Part shown: positions 7,800-17,029 of the stretch, piece by piece
Layout: each line of letters opens with the position of its first letter
Position numbering within the stretch: the stretch's first letter is position 1
Assembly (NCBI RefSeq): GCF_020520285.1
Contig: NZ_CP084742.1
Span: 1,054,001 to 1,118,000 of the forward strand
Length of the DNA: 64,000 bases
Reading direction: 5' to 3'
Origin: Pseudomonas sp. L5B5
GTDB taxonomy: Bacteria; Pseudomonadota; Gammaproteobacteria; Pseudomonadales; Pseudomonadaceae
Position numbers and translations under genes: made by a program
The notes under the pieces: model-generated
Told to the model about the DNA's origin: nothing
The model's input: the letters and a program-made list of their open reading frames with translations, nothing else
Databases searched by the model: none

Positions 7800-9113
7800 A
7801 TGATGATTGATTCAGCAACCGGAATGAGTCCTGGCGAACGATACGCAGTAGAGAGCCTGGAGCGAACAAGGAGCTTTTGCGGTTTTTTCCTGGATGGGAA
7901 ATATTACCTCGGTACTGAACTGTTGACGGCTGTCGGGTGGCTTGAGGGCCAGACATTTATTTACGACGAGCTCGACGCCTTAGGCGAGCCGGTATTCCCG
8001 GACCGTGTCGCTGGCACCGTCGAAAACCTTACCCTCGTACTGGCCGACGGTGCCCGTTTGAAACTCCATCCGATACCTGTTCATGTGCCCGAGGATTTGC
8101 CTGCACACGCACCTGCAATGGAAAAAAACAATGGCCAGTTACACGGCAAAACGGTGGTGATCACCGGCGCCTCAAGCGGCATAGGTCGTGCTGCTGCTCA
8201 CGCATTCGCAGAACAAAGTACCCGGTTGGTCTTGGCGGCTCGTGATGAAAAGGCGCTGGCAGAAGTGGTCGAGGAATGTGCTGTGCGCGGCGCGCAGGCG
8301 ATCGCGGTTAAAACCGATGTGACACATGGCGACCAAATGCACGCATTGGCGGAAAAGGCTGCAGCCTTCGGAAATGGGCGTATCGATATCTGGATCAATA
8401 ACGCCGGTGTAGGGGCCGTCGGCAGCTTCGAAAACACGCCCTTGGAAGCACACGAACAAGTGCTGCAAACGGACCTGCTCGGTTACTTGCGTGGCGCCCA
8501 CGTGGCGTGGCCCTATTTCAAAGCTCAAAAAAGCGGGATTCTGATCAATACACTCTCGCTGGGAAGCTGGGTCGCCCAGCCTTTTGCTGCCGCGTATTCA
8601 GCCAGTAAATATGGCCTGCGTGGCTTGACCGAAGCACTGCGCGGCGAATTGGTCGGCTACCCGAATATCCACGTGTGCGACATCTATCCCGCCGTGATGG
8701 ATACACCGGGCTTTCGCGATGGCGCAAATTTTACCGGCCACGCATTGACGCCGCCGCCACCCGTCTATGATCCGCGTCAGGTGGCGCGGGCGATGGTCGC
8801 TTGCGCGCTGCAACCGAGGAACAGCACGACTGTGGGGGCCGCCGCAACCATCGCTCGAATCGCGCATTTGTTGCTGCCAGCCTTTCCCCAGGTATCAGGC
8901 TGGCTCACCCGCACCGCCTTGCAACGGGCTCCTCACTCAGCGACTTCGTCGGGCAACCTGTTTACACCCGCCAGCGGTGAGCGCCGCATTGAAGGCGGGT
9001 GGCGGCAAACACGCCGTTCGCCTTATTGGTTGGTTGCAGCAAGCGCAGTGCTGTTACTCGCCGGTGTGGTCATTGCGCGCAAGCAATCGGCAAACAACAA
9101 GCCGCATAACTGA
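7800..9113 (+). CDS. SDR oxidoreductase with extra N-terminal domain and C-terminal membrane anchor
   Basis: The 437-residue protein has three parts. Residues 1-106 form an unrecognised domain (YLGTELLTAVGWLEGQ, YDELDALGEPVFPDR, LTLVLADGARLKLHP). Residues about 115-340 are a classical short-chain dehydrogenase: TGASSGIG at 122-129, NNAG at 200-203 and catalytic Tyr266/Lys270 (YSASK). A hydrophobic helix at about 404-422 before a short basic tail would anchor it in the inner membrane. GGAGG just before ATG 7800 supports the long start; an internal ATG at codon 107 marks where a stand-alone SDR would begin. NAD(P)-dependent oxidoreduction is expected, substrate unknown. The SDR with C-terminal TM is familiar; the N-terminal fusion is not. 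Confidence 0.82.
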   Translation: MMIDSATGMSPGERYAVESLERTRSFCGFFLDGKYYLGTELLTAVGWLEGQTFIYDELDALGEPVFPDRVAGTVENLTLVLADGARLKLHPIPVHVPEDLPAHAPAMEKNNGQLHGKTVVITGASSGIGRAAAHAFAEQSTRLVLAARDEKALAEVVEECAVRGAQAIAVKTDVTHGDQMHALAEKAAAFGNGRIDIWINNAGVGAVGSFENTPLEAHEQVLQTDLLGYLRGAHVAWPYFKAQKSGILINTLSLGSWVAQPFAAAYSASKYGLRGLTEALRGELVGYPNIHVCDIYPAVMDTPGFRDGANFTGHALTPPPPVYDPRQVARAMVACALQPRNSTTVGAAATIARIAHLLLPAFPQVSGWLTRTALQRAPHSATSSGNLFTPASGERRIEGGWRQTRRSPYWLVAASAVLLLAGVVIARKQSANNKPHN

Positions 9114-9153
9114 AATCGGGGGCAGCCGCCCCGTTTAAATGAGGTAAATCAGC

Positions 9154-9435
9154 ATGTCTTACGACTTCCAAGGTATTGCCAGTGTGATTACTGCTTCGCG
9201 CCATTTGGGAACACTATCAGATGAACGCTTGAATGATTCAGTAAACATCCAAATGAGCAGCAGTGGAAAACCGACCATTGCGCGCTTGGACTTCGACAAG
9301 CCCCTGGATTGTCCGGGCAATCCCAACTTTGTCGCGGTCAATTTGCCCGATGGCTCCACCGTGAGTGGCGTCATCGTCGATATAGAGCGGCCCACGAATG
9401 CGCCCGGGTGGGTTACGTTTACAGTAGATGATTGA
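9154..9435 (+). CDS. hypothetical protein (93 aa)
   Basis: A soluble, probably beta-rich protein (GKPTIARLDFDKPLD, NFVAVNLPDGSTVSGVIVDI, GWVTFTVDD). GAGG lies 9 bases before ATG 9154. It is 40 bases downstream of the SDR gene on the same strand. A hairpin follows its stop (9437-9461). No family recognised. Confidence 0.6.
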   Translation: MSYDFQGIASVITASRHLGTLSDERLNDSVNIQMSSSGKPTIARLDFDKPLDCPGNPNFVAVNLPDGSTVSGVIVDIERPTNAPGWVTFTVDD

Positions 9436-9436
9436 G

Positions 9437-9461
9437 GGGTGATAAGCGCCGGCGCTCACCC
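9437..9461 (+). terminator. hairpin after the 93-aa gene
   Basis: GGGTGA and TCACCC flank the inner palindrome AGCGCCGGCGCT, one base after the stop codon region. There is no T run, so it is a candidate weak terminator or 3'-end stabiliser. Confidence 0.35.
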
Positions 9462-9536
9462 ATCGAATTGTCGGACAACTTTTCTGAATTTTCCTTGACG
9501 TCAAATATCTGTAATTCATGAGCATAGGGAGGCCTC

Positions 9537-9791
9537 ATGAAACAAAACAATCTATTTACTATCGAGTATCAGCTTCACGGTGAACCGAAGTCCTTCATCG
9601 TGCGCGCATCGCAAATGAACAATGCCGAGGCTTGGCATTGGGCCAGCTGCGATGCAGGTGTCGCCGTCATACCCAGATTTGGCCAACACACCCTCAAGCG
9701 AGTCTCTAAACCTATGGCGGAAAAATACGGCATTACCCATGTTCGCTGGAGCGGCGCGACACAGGTTCAATGGGCGGAGGGTCTTACATGA
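9537..9791 (+). CDS. DUF6555-like small protein
   Basis: The 84-residue protein has the conserved core NNAEAWHWASCDAGVAVIPR followed by KRVSKPMAEKYGITHVRW, typical of a Pseudomonas-restricted small-protein family that I know as DUF6555. A paralogue with the same core is at 35719-35988 on the minus strand. GGGAGG lies 4-5 bases before ATG 9537. Its TGA overlaps the next start (ATGA at 9788-9791), so translation of the two is coupled. Function unknown; the W-HW-ASCDAG pattern suggests a small folded domain. Confidence 0.7.
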   Translation: MKQNNLFTIEYQLHGEPKSFIVRASQMNNAEAWHWASCDAGVAVIPRFGQHTLKRVSKPMAEKYGITHVRWSGATQVQWAEGLT

Positions 9792-10030
9792 TGAACAGCC
9801 AGGCACTTGGTTATACCAATAAGCAAGCACGGGATGATGAAGTCGCGCGAAATAACGAGATGTTTTTCGAAGCCGACCGACTGGATGCGCGAGCGTACAA
9901 CATCATCGAGTCCTACAGCGGCGATGCGCAGACGTGGGCGCGCTTTATCGAAGCTAAGAAAGTCGCAGATGCGCAACGCACCGCCGCTTACCAAGAGTGG
10001 ATGCGCATTCACCGCGCCAAGCGAAAGTAG
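9788..10030 (+). CDS. hypothetical protein (80 aa), coupled to DUF6555
   Basis: The start ATG 9788 overlaps the stop of the preceding gene by 4 bases and has GGAGGG 6 bases upstream. The product is highly charged and helical (KQARDDEVARNNEMFFEADRL, AQTWARFIEAKKVADAQRT, WMRIHRAKRK), consistent with a small coiled or nucleic-acid-interacting protein. No family recognised. A perfect hairpin follows at 10036-10056. Confidence 0.62.
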   Translation: MMNSQALGYTNKQARDDEVARNNEMFFEADRLDARAYNIIESYSGDAQTWARFIEAKKVADAQRTAAYQEWMRIHRAKRK

Positions 10031-10035
10031 CTGCC

Positions 10036-10056
10036 AGCCCTGTCGAAAACAGGGCT
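10036..10056. terminator. hairpin between convergent small genes
   Basis: AGCCCTGT and ACAGGGCT form a perfect 8-bp stem with loop CGAAA, placed between the convergent genes ending at 10030 and 10073. The stable tetraloop-like CGAAA and the position suggest a bidirectional terminator, though no T tract follows on either strand. Confidence 0.45.
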
Positions 10057-10072
10057 GACGCCCGGCCAGGTA

Positions 10073-10252
10073 TCACGCCCCTGACTCAGGGTCTTTTGAA
10101 GGCCCGCCAGGGGCGACGCCACCTTGATCGACGTCCGCCTCCCAAGGGCGGTCGACCGTCGGGTCCTCCGATTTGTCGTTGCGCTTTGCCGTATCGGGAC
10201 GCACCTTTTGCCCGGCATCCCCCGACGTACGGGGTTTGGATGGTTCGTTCAT
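10073..10252 (-). CDS. small acidic, probably disordered protein (59 aa)
   Basis: This frame starts at ATG 10250-10252, with GAGGAGG 5 bases upstream, and ends with TGA at 10073-10075. The product (MNEPSKPRTSGDAGQKVRPD at the start) is rich in Pro, Asp, Lys and Gly with no hydrophobic core, so likely disordered. It follows the stop of the broken quinone oxidoreductase by 9 bases and so sat in its operon. The strong ribosome site is the main support. Function unknown. Confidence 0.6.
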   Translation of the reverse strand: MNEPSKPRTSGDAGQKVRPDTAKRNDKSEDPTVDRPWEADVDQGGVAPGGPSKDPESGA

Positions 10253-10261
10253 GACGCCTCC

Positions 10262-11170
10262 TCAATCACTGATAGGCAGCACGACCTTGCCGTGCACATG
10301 GTCATTGGCCAGATAAACCAGGGCCTGCACCGCAGCCTCCAGCTCGAAGACCTTGGCGATATAGACCTGCACATTGCCGGCATCGATCAATCCGGCAATC
10401 TCTGTCAGCTCCTCGCCACGTGGCGCAGCGGTAAACCGTGCGCCAGTCTTGCCGGTAGCCTGCGGGTGGCTGGCGTCGGGCGTCGTCAGGGTCGACACCA
10501 GCCGCCCCCCCTCCCCCAGCACTTGCCACGAACACGCCTGGGTATCGCCGCCGATCAAATCAATCACCAGGTCAAACCCCTTGCAAATGTCCTCAAAACG
10601 CTCGGTCTTGTAGTCGATGACGTGGTCTACGCCCAGCTCGCGCAAGAACGGCAGGCTTTCGGTGGACGCGGTGGCGTATACCTCGGCACCCTTGACCTTG
10701 GCAAACTGCACGGCAAAGTGGCCCACCCCGCCGGTCCCGCCATGGATCAGCACCTTCTGCCCCTGCTCGATCTGTCCGTGCTCCACCAGGGCCCGCCAGC
10801 GGTACGCCGGCCGCAACCGGCCAATCCAGTGACTGGGGAATACGCGCCAGATGCACCGCCGGTACCCGCGAATACTCGGCATAGCCACCGTCGGCGCCAA
10901 TCATCGCAAACACCCGATCGCCCTTCTTGAAATCGCTGACGCCCTGCCCGACTTTTTCTACCAGGCCGGCGACTTCACGACCGAGGGTCAGCGGAAGTTT
11001 GTCCTGCTTGACCTCCGGGTATTGACCTTCGCAATCTTGTAGTCCACAGGGTTGATGCCCACGAAAAAATTCTTGACCAGCACCTCGCCTGCCAGAGGCT
11101 CCGGCACCTCGACGTCACAAAACCGCATGACCTCGGGGCCGCCAAACTGCTCAATCCTGATTGCTTTCAT
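10262..11170 (-). pseudogene. zinc-type quinone/NADP oxidoreductase with two frame breaks
   Basis: Start ATG 11168-11170 follows GAGGTG. The N-terminus (MKAIRIEQFGGPEVM, PLAGEVLVKNFFVGINPVDYKI) is in one frame. One missing base near 11034 moves the rest (QYPEVKQDKLPLTLGREVAG, KKGDRVFAMIGADGGYAEYS) to a second frame. Near 10800 the sequence jumps again into the cofactor-binding part (VLIHGGTGGVGHFAVQFAKV, GVDHVIDYKTE) up to the stop at 10262. At the second break about 17 bases expected by the family are missing. The remaining TGGCGGGCC could be the single copy left by recombination between two direct repeats. Intact relatives reduce quinones or enones with NADPH. This copy should be dead. Confidence 0.8.
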
Positions 11171-11348
11171 GTTACCCACCTCGCTGTCTGTTCAAAGCAC
11201 ACAGGGGTGTGGAGGACCGCCGATGTCCGTGGGTTCACTTGATATCGAGCAACACTGACAAACGGCATCTTCCACCCACGAATCCACTCGAACCTTTGCG
11301 TCTACCGGCCCGTCCCAACTGTATTCAGCCAAGACCCGGGAGTGCCTG

Positions 11349-13661
11349 ATGCTTATCTACCCCAAAAGCCATTTCCAGCCTTATACCAATGCCTGTGGCG
11401 GTTGGGGTTCGGCCAAGTCGGTGATGCAGATCCTGTGGCGCGAACAAGCGCTGGCCAAGGCGCCCGCCGCGCTGTTCAAACAGAACAAGCCCGACGGGTT
11501 TGCGTGCGTCAGTTGCGCCTGGGCCAAGCCCGGCCATCCCCATGCGCTGGAGTTCTGTGAGAACGGCGCCAAGGCCACCGCCTGGGAACTAACGTCTCTC
11601 AAGACAGACCCGGCGTTCTTTGCCGAACACAGCCTCAGCGACCTGCGTACCTGGCCCGACTATGCGCTGGAGCAGCATGGCCGCCTGACCCACCCGCTAC
11701 GCTACGACCCCGACACTGATCATTACCGGGAAACCTCCTGGGAAGAGGCCTACCGTGAAATCGGCGCCCAACTCAAAGCCATGGACCCCGACAGCGTGGT
11801 GTTCTATGCCTCCGGGCGGGCGTCGCTGGAAACCTCGTTTATGTACCAGTTGTTCGCGCGCGCCTACGGCACCAACAACCTGCCCGACAGCTCCAACATG
11901 TGCCACGAGAGTACCTCGGTAGGGTTGCAGGAAAGCATCGGCGTGCCGGTAGGCACCGTGACCCTGGCAGACTTCGAGCACACCGATTGCCTGTTTTTCT
12001 TTGGCCAGAATGTCGGCAGCAATAGCCCGCGCATGCTGCATCAACTGCAGGACGTGCGTCGCCGCGATGTGCCCATCATCACCTTCAACCCCCTGCGCGA
12101 ACGCGGCCTGGAGCGTTTCGTCAACCCGCAGTCCCCCACGGAAATGCTTACGCCCGACTCGACCTTGATCAGCACCCAGTACCATCAGGTGGCAATCGGC
12201 GGTGACACGGCAGCGATCACCGGTATCGCCAAGGCGTTGCTGGAAATGGATGACCTCGCTACCGAACAAGGCAGCCCGGCCGTAATCGATTATGACTTCA
12301 TCGCCGGCCACACCGAAGGCTTCGAAACTTTCACCACCTATGTCCGTGGCTGTACTTGGGCACACCTGGAGCATCAGAGCGGGCTGACGCGCGGCGCACT
12401 GGAAGCCGCCGCGACCGTGTATGCCCACAGCCAACGCGTGATGTTCGTCTACGGCATGGGGCTGACCCAACATCGACACGGCGTGGCCAACGTGCAGATG
12501 CTGGTCAACCTGCTGCTGCTGCGCGGCAATATCGGCAAGGCCGGTGCCGGGATCTGCCCGGTGCGCGGCCACTCCAATGTGCAAGGCCAGCGCACGGTGG
12601 GCATTACCGAAGACCCGAAAAAAGTACCGGCGGAGTTGATCGAGCAGCACTTCGGCTTCAAGGTGCCAGAGAAAATGGGCGTGTGCACGGTGGATGCGTG
12701 CGAAGGAATTCTCAGCGGCCAGGTGCGCGGTTTTGTCGGCCTGGGCGGCAACTTTCTGCGGGCAATTCCGGACACCTCACGCATGGAGCCCGCCTGGCAA
12801 GGGTTGCACCTGAACGTACAAGTCGCCACCAAGCTCAACCGCACGCACTTGCTGCCGGCGCGTCACCAGTGGCTGCTGCCATGCCTGGGTCGCATCGAAA
12901 TAGACCGGCAGGACGGCGTGGTGCAAACCTACACCACCGAAGACAGCACCGGATGCATCCACAGCTGGCGAGGCAGCAGCGAGCCGGTCGGCCCACACGT
13001 GCGCGCTGAAGCCAACATCGTCGCCGGGCTGGCCATCGCCACCCTCTCCCACCCCTGCAACATCGATTGGCAGGCCTGGAGCACCGACTACGCCAAGGTC
13101 CGCACGGCTATCGGGCAGATCTACCCGCAGATCTTCCACGACATGGAAAGCCGTATGGCCGAGCCTGGCGGTTTCCATCGCCCAATTGCCGCCGCGCAGC
13201 GCGAGTGGCTGACTCCGAGCGGCAAGGCGCAGTTCGTCAAGCCCGTGACCCTGGCCGAAGATGACGACGTAAACCTTGCACAACCGGCACGGGATGTCCT
13301 GCAACTGATGACGCTGCGCAGCAACGATCAGTTCAACACCACCATTTACGGTTATGACGATCGCTTTCGCGGGGTCAGCGGCACGCGCGAGGTGATTTTC
13401 ATGCACTGCAACGACATCGTGCGCCTGGGCTTCATGCCCGGCGCGCAGGTGATGTTGACCACTGCCATCGAACCGGAGGTCAAGCGCCAGGTCGGGCCAT
13501 TCGAAATCATCGCCTACGACATTCCCGAAGGCTGCGCCGCGGCGTACTACCCCGAATGCAACCCGCTGGTGCCGCTCTGGCACCACGCTGAACGCAGCAA
13601 GGTGCCGGCCGCCAAATCGGTGCCGGTGCGGCTCAGCGCGTCGCCGACTCACCCAGGATGA
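11349..13661 (+). CDS. YdeP/FdhF-like molybdopterin oxidoreductase
   Basis: This 770-residue cytoplasmic protein belongs to the bis-MGD molybdoenzyme group annotated as formate dehydrogenase-like alpha subunit (YdeP type). It has a Cys motif near the N-terminus (Cys53, Cys56, Cys70). The SSNMCHESTS segment (Cys185-His186) stands where formate dehydrogenases carry the metal-ligating Cys/Sec-His. Long cofactor-binding stretches follow (GQNVGSNSPRMLHQL, LLLLRGNIGKAGAGICPVRG, GLGGNFLRAIPD) and a C-terminal dinucleotide-binding domain. GGGAG 7 bases before ATG 11349 supports the start. No Tat signal. YdeP of E. coli is linked to acid resistance; true activity of the family is unproven. Its 3' end overlaps the convergent cox subunit IV gene by 29 bases. 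Confidence 0.85.
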   Translation: MLIYPKSHFQPYTNACGGWGSAKSVMQILWREQALAKAPAALFKQNKPDGFACVSCAWAKPGHPHALEFCENGAKATAWELTSLKTDPAFFAEHSLSDLRTWPDYALEQHGRLTHPLRYDPDTDHYRETSWEEAYREIGAQLKAMDPDSVVFYASGRASLETSFMYQLFARAYGTNNLPDSSNMCHESTSVGLQESIGVPVGTVTLADFEHTDCLFFFGQNVGSNSPRMLHQLQDVRRRDVPIITFNPLRERGLERFVNPQSPTEMLTPDSTLISTQYHQVAIGGDTAAITGIAKALLEMDDLATEQGSPAVIDYDFIAGHTEGFETFTTYVRGCTWAHLEHQSGLTRGALEAAATVYAHSQRVMFVYGMGLTQHRHGVANVQMLVNLLLLRGNIGKAGAGICPVRGHSNVQGQRTVGITEDPKKVPAELIEQHFGFKVPEKMGVCTVDACEGILSGQVRGFVGLGGNFLRAIPDTSRMEPAWQGLHLNVQVATKLNRTHLLPARHQWLLPCLGRIEIDRQDGVVQTYTTEDSTGCIHSWRGSSEPVGPHVRAEANIVAGLAIATLSHPCNIDWQAWSTDYAKVRTAIGQIYPQIFHDMESRMAEPGGFHRPIAAAQREWLTPSGKAQFVKPVTLAEDDDVNLAQPARDVLQLMTLRSNDQFNTTIYGYDDRFRGVSGTREVIFMHCNDIVRLGFMPGAQVMLTTAIEPEVKRQVGPFEIIAYDIPEGCAAAYYPECNPLVPLWHHAERSKVPAAKSVPVRLSASPTHPG

Positions 13662-13887
13662 ACACCACCATTACCAGCAACCACAGCAGGTACACCCATC
13701 CAAACAGGCGTACCCAGCCGCGGTGCCGGTAAAGCCCTAAATAGAACAGCAACAACAGCAGGAACTGGCCGGCGGCGGCGAGCATGATCACGCTGCCGAA
13801 CCGGGGCTGATAGCGAACGCACAGTATCTGCACGGCCAGCAACAGCAGCAGCGCCCCATAGACTTTCAACGCGCCCGCCTTGCTCAT
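13633..13887 (-). CDS. cytochrome c oxidase subunit IV-type small membrane protein
   Basis: The 84-residue protein has three hydrophobic segments (LKVYGALLLLLAVQILCVRY, VIMLAAAGQFLLLLLFYLGLY, LFGWVYLLWLLVMVVFIL), the layout of prokaryotic oxidase subunit IV. It is the last gene of the minus-strand respiratory cluster, 1 base after subunit III. Its last 29 bases overlap the end of the convergent molybdopterin gene. Role: accessory/stability subunit of the haem-copper oxidase. Confidence 0.75.
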   Translation of the reverse strand: MSKAGALKVYGALLLLLAVQILCVRYQPRFGSVIMLAAAGQFLLLLLFYLGLYRHRGWVRLFGWVYLLWLLVMVVFILGESATR

Positions 13888-13888
13888 C

Positions 13889-14515
13889 TCAACGCCCCAC
13901 CAGGTAGAGAGTGGGAAACAACAGGATCCAGATCCCGTCCACCAGGTGCCAATACAGGCTGATCATTTCCAGGCGCATCGCGCCCTGATGAGGTGCCAAC
14001 CGGTCGCGTTTCAACGCGCTGTACAGCCACAGGGCCAGGCCAACGGCGATCAACACATGTAGCCCGTGCAACGCCGTGGTGATGAAGTACAGGTTCATGA
14101 ACAACTGCGCCGACGGCGTCTGCCAGGTTGAGTGATCGCTAAAGCCGGGCAGCACGCCTTCGTGGATCTCCAGGCCGTATTCAACACCCTTGCAGCCCAG
14201 GAACAACACGCCCAATACGGCCGCACCCAGCAGACACCAGCGCACCCGGCGCGGCTCGCTGACGGCCAGGGTCATCAACAAACTGCTGGTCAACAACAGG
14301 ACTGTATTGCCCGTCGCCAACAGGTAATGCAGGCCCGCTACGGCCTCCGCCACCCCGCTCGGATGACGCAGCCGAAAGAACCACGCCACCATGATCAGGC
14401 TGCCGAACATCATCGCTTCGCTGGCCAGGAACAGCCACATGCCCAGGCGGGCGGCCTCGCGTTGCTGGGCCCAGGCCACGAACGGGTCGGCGGGCCTCTC
14501 GTCAGAGCGGATCAC
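13889..14515 (-). CDS. cytochrome c oxidase subunit III
   Basis: The 208-residue integral membrane protein has five hydrophobic helices and subunit III hallmarks: [18 protein letters not shown] near residues 24-41, [17 protein letters not shown] and the C-terminal [19 protein letters not shown]. It supports proton uptake and stability of subunit I. Its start overlaps the end of subunit I (14502) by 14 bases, indicating coupled translation. Confidence 0.93.
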   Translation of the reverse strand: MIRSDERPADPFVAWAQQREAARLGMWLFLASEAMMFGSLIMVAWFFRLRHPSGVAEAVAGLHYLLATGNTVLLLTSSLLMTLAVSEPRRVRWCLLGAAVLGVLFLGCKGVEYGLEIHEGVLPGFSDHSTWQTPSAQLFMNLYFITTALHGLHVLIAVGLALWLYSALKRDRLAPHQGAMRLEMISLYWHLVDGIWILLFPTLYLVGR

Positions 14516-16100
14516 GGCGGGCCCCTGGGGAATAATCGTAGGCCTCGAAATCCACCGTCACCGGCGCTTCGAAGTTGTGCAGCGGCGGCGGCGAAGCCAC
14601 GCGCCACTCCAGCCCGGCCGCCTCCCAGGGATTGATCGGCGCCCGCTCGCCCCAGCGCAGGGAGCCGAGCAGGTAGAAAAACGGCAACACGTAGGCCAGC
14701 GCCAGGATCGATGCGCCGGCCGATGACATCACGTTGAGGAACTGAAAGTCCGGGTCGTAACTGTGGTAGCGACGCGGCATGCCCAGGTAACCCAAAAGGA
14801 ATTGGGGGAAAAACGTCAGGTTGAAGCCGCAGAAAATCAGGATCGCGGTGACCTTGCCCCACAGTTGCGAGTAAAGACGGCCGGTGATCTTCGGCCACCA
14901 AAAATGCAAGGCCCCGAAGTACCCGGCCACGGCGGCGCCGACCATGATGTAGTGGAAGTGCGCGACCACAAAATAGGTGTCATGCGCATGCAGGTCGGCG
15001 GCCAGCAGCGCGAGGAACAGCCCGGTGACGCCGCCGACGATAAATAACCCGATAAACGTCAGCGCAAACAGAAACGGCGCATGCAGGGTCAAGTCGCTCT
15101 TGTACAGCGTGGCACTCCAGTTATAGGCCTTGATCGCCGACGGAATCGCCACCAGAAAACTCAACAATGAGAACACCAGGCTGGCATACATCGACTGCCC
15201 GGCGACAAACATATGATGGCCCCACACTAGAAAGCCGATCACCGCAATCGCCACGCTGGACCAGGCGATAAAGCGGTAGCCGAAAATGCGCTTGTGCCCT
15301 GCCGCCGTGATCAACTCGCTGACCACCCCCATGGCCGGCAGAATCATGATGTACACCGCCGGGTGGCTGTAGAACCAGAACAGATGCTGGAACAACAGCG
15401 GGTCGCCGCCCAGTTTCGGGTCGAACACACCGATGTTGAACAGGTGCTCGGCGGCCACCAGCACCAGGGTGATCGCCAGCACGGGCGTGGCCAGCACCAG
15501 AATGATCGAGGTGGCGTACATCGACCAGATGAACAGCGGCAAGCGCATCCACGTCATGCCCGGCGCACGCAGGGTATTCACGGTGGCGATGATATTGACG
15601 CCGGTGAAGATCGACGAAAACCCGGCAATGAATACGCCGCAGATCACCGCCACCACATGGCCGTTGCTGAACATCGTCGACAACGGCGTGTAGAAGGTCC
15701 AGCCGGTGTCCACCCCGCCGAGCAGCAGCGCCAGCAAGGTGAACAGGCCGCCACCCAGCAGCAAGTACCAACTGAACAGGTTCAGGCGCGGAAAGGCCAT
15801 GTCTTTGGCGCCGATCATGATCGGTACCAGGAAGTTGCCGAACACGCTCGGAATCGACGGAATCAGGAAAAACCACACCATGATCACCCCGTGCAGGGTA
15901 AACGCGCGGTTGTACCCATCGGCGGTGAGCAAATCCCCTTCCGGCGTGACCAGTTCGATGCGGATCAGACTCGCCGCCAGCCCCCCGGCAAAGAAAAAGA
16001 AGGTCACGGTGAGCATGTACAGCACCGCAATACGTTTGTGATCGCGGGTCAGCAACCATGACCGCAGGCCCTGTGCATGCAAATAGCTGGGTTGGCTCAT
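14502..16100 (-). CDS. cytochrome c oxidase subunit I
   Basis: The 532-residue, about 12-helix catalytic subunit of a haem-copper oxidase carries out oxygen reduction with proton pumping at the inner membrane. Visible are the low-spin haem histidine region ([20 protein letters not shown]) and the CuB/cross-link motif [18 protein letters not shown]. The HHMFVAGQ pair and [15 protein letters not shown] with the distal haem ligands are also present. The start ATG 16098-16100 overlaps the subunit II stop by 4 bases (ATGA). Length and motifs fit the caa3/aa3-type family A. It belongs to the cluster with alternative complex III. Confidence 0.95.
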   Translation of the reverse strand: MSQPSYLHAQGLRSWLLTRDHKRIAVLYMLTVTFFFFAGGLAASLIRIELVTPEGDLLTADGYNRAFTLHGVIMVWFFLIPSIPSVFGNFLVPIMIGAKDMAFPRLNLFSWYLLLGGGLFTLLALLLGGVDTGWTFYTPLSTMFSNGHVVAVICGVFIAGFSSIFTGVNIIATVNTLRAPGMTWMRLPLFIWSMYATSIILVLATPVLAITLVLVAAEHLFNIGVFDPKLGGDPLLFQHLFWFYSHPAVYIMILPAMGVVSELITAAGHKRIFGYRFIAWSSVAIAVIGFLVWGHHMFVAGQSMYASLVFSLLSFLVAIPSAIKAYNWSATLYKSDLTLHAPFLFALTFIGLFIVGGVTGLFLALLAADLHAHDTYFVVAHFHYIMVGAAVAGYFGALHFWWPKITGRLYSQLWGKVTAILIFCGFNLTFFPQFLLGYLGMPRRYHSYDPDFQFLNVMSSAGASILALAYVLPFFYLLGSLRWGERAPINPWEAAGLEWRVASPPPLHNFEAPVTVDFEAYDYSPGARRDPL

Positions 16101-17029
16101 TGGTGTTTCTCCGGAAGTTCGCGCAGGTAAGCGACAAGCCGCTGCACGGCCTCTTCATCCAACAGATTGCTGTAGGTCGGCATGATCGGCAGATAGCCGG
16201 CTACCAACTGTTTTTGCGGTAAAAGGATGCTGTCGCGCAGGTAGGCTTCATCAGCTTTTACCTGGCTGCCGTCGGCCAGTTGCACCGAACGGTTGAACAC
16301 ACCGGCCAGCGGCGGCGCGTTGCCTGAGTCGTGGCAACTGGCGCAACCGTATTGGCGATACAGGGTCTCGCCCTGACGGGCAAGGTCGGCGCTGCTGCCG
16401 TTGTCTGCCAGCCAGTGCTCGTAATCGGCGGGGTTAAGCACCACCAGGCGCGCCAGCATTGCCGCGTGGTCGGTGCCGCAGTATTCGGCGCAATACACCT
16501 CGTAGGTGCCGCTGTGTTCGGCCTGGAACCACAACATGCTGTAGCGCCCCGGCAACACGTCTTGCTTGATACGCAGACTGGGAAAAAACAGGCTGTGGAT
16601 CACGTCTTCGGAAATCATGGTCAACTTCACCGGGCGCCGGGCCGGCACGTGCAGGGTGTTGATCTCCCGCTGACCGCCCTGGTGCTGGAATTTCCACATC
16701 CATTGGCGCGCGGTGACCTGCACTTCCAGCGCATCCTCCGGCGGCGTGCGGGCGATGAAAAACAGCCGCGCCGACAACAGGAAGACCACCAGCGAACCTA
16801 TGAACGGCAGGATGATCCAGGCCAGCTCGATAGGCAGATTACTTTGCGGGCGATGGTCGCGGTCGGCGGGACGGCCCCGCCGATAGCGCCAGATAAACAC
16901 CCAGAGCGCGACGAACACCGGCACCACGAACAGCGCCATCATGGCGGCGAAGCCGATCACCAGCCAATCAACCGACACCGCGTAGTCCGAGGCTTGTGCC
17001 GGCCAAAGGCGCAGAAAGTGTTCGTTCAT
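16097..17029 (-). CDS. cytochrome c oxidase subunit II with fused cytochrome c domain
   Basis: The 310-residue protein starts at ATG 17027-17029 ([12 protein letters not shown]), overlapping the SCO stop. Two N-terminal helices (about 22-48 and 68-93) are followed by the CuA cupredoxin domain. CuA ligands are visible as His145, Cys180, Glu182, Cys184, His188 and Met191 ([12 protein letters not shown]). A C-terminal cytochrome c domain carries CASCH at 229-233 and a probable Met ligand in LPIMPTYS. The fused haem makes this a caa3-type oxidase able to take electrons from ACIII directly or from a small cytochrome c. Confidence 0.94.
   Translation of the reverse strand: MNEHFLRLWPAQASDYAVSVDWLVIGFAAMMALFVVPVFVALWVFIWRYRRGRPADRDHRPQSNLPIELAWIILPFIGSLVVFLLSARLFFIARTPPEDALEVQVTARQWMWKFQHQGGQREINTLHVPARRPVKLTMISEDVIHSLFFPSLRIKQDVLPGRYSMLWFQAEHSGTYEVYCAEYCGTDHAAMLARLVVLNPADYEHWLADNGSSADLARQGETLYRQYGCASCHDSGNAPPLAGVFNRSVQLADGSQVKADEAYLRDSILLPQKQLVAGYLPIMPTYSNLLDEEAVQRLVAYLRELPEKHQ

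Noticed and set aside
1..11170. All frameshifts explained as sequencing errors
   Set aside because: Possible for single indels, but nonsense codons, a changed start codon and multi-base losses occur too, and the long respiratory operons contain no such breaks, so real local decay is more likely. Read data would decide.
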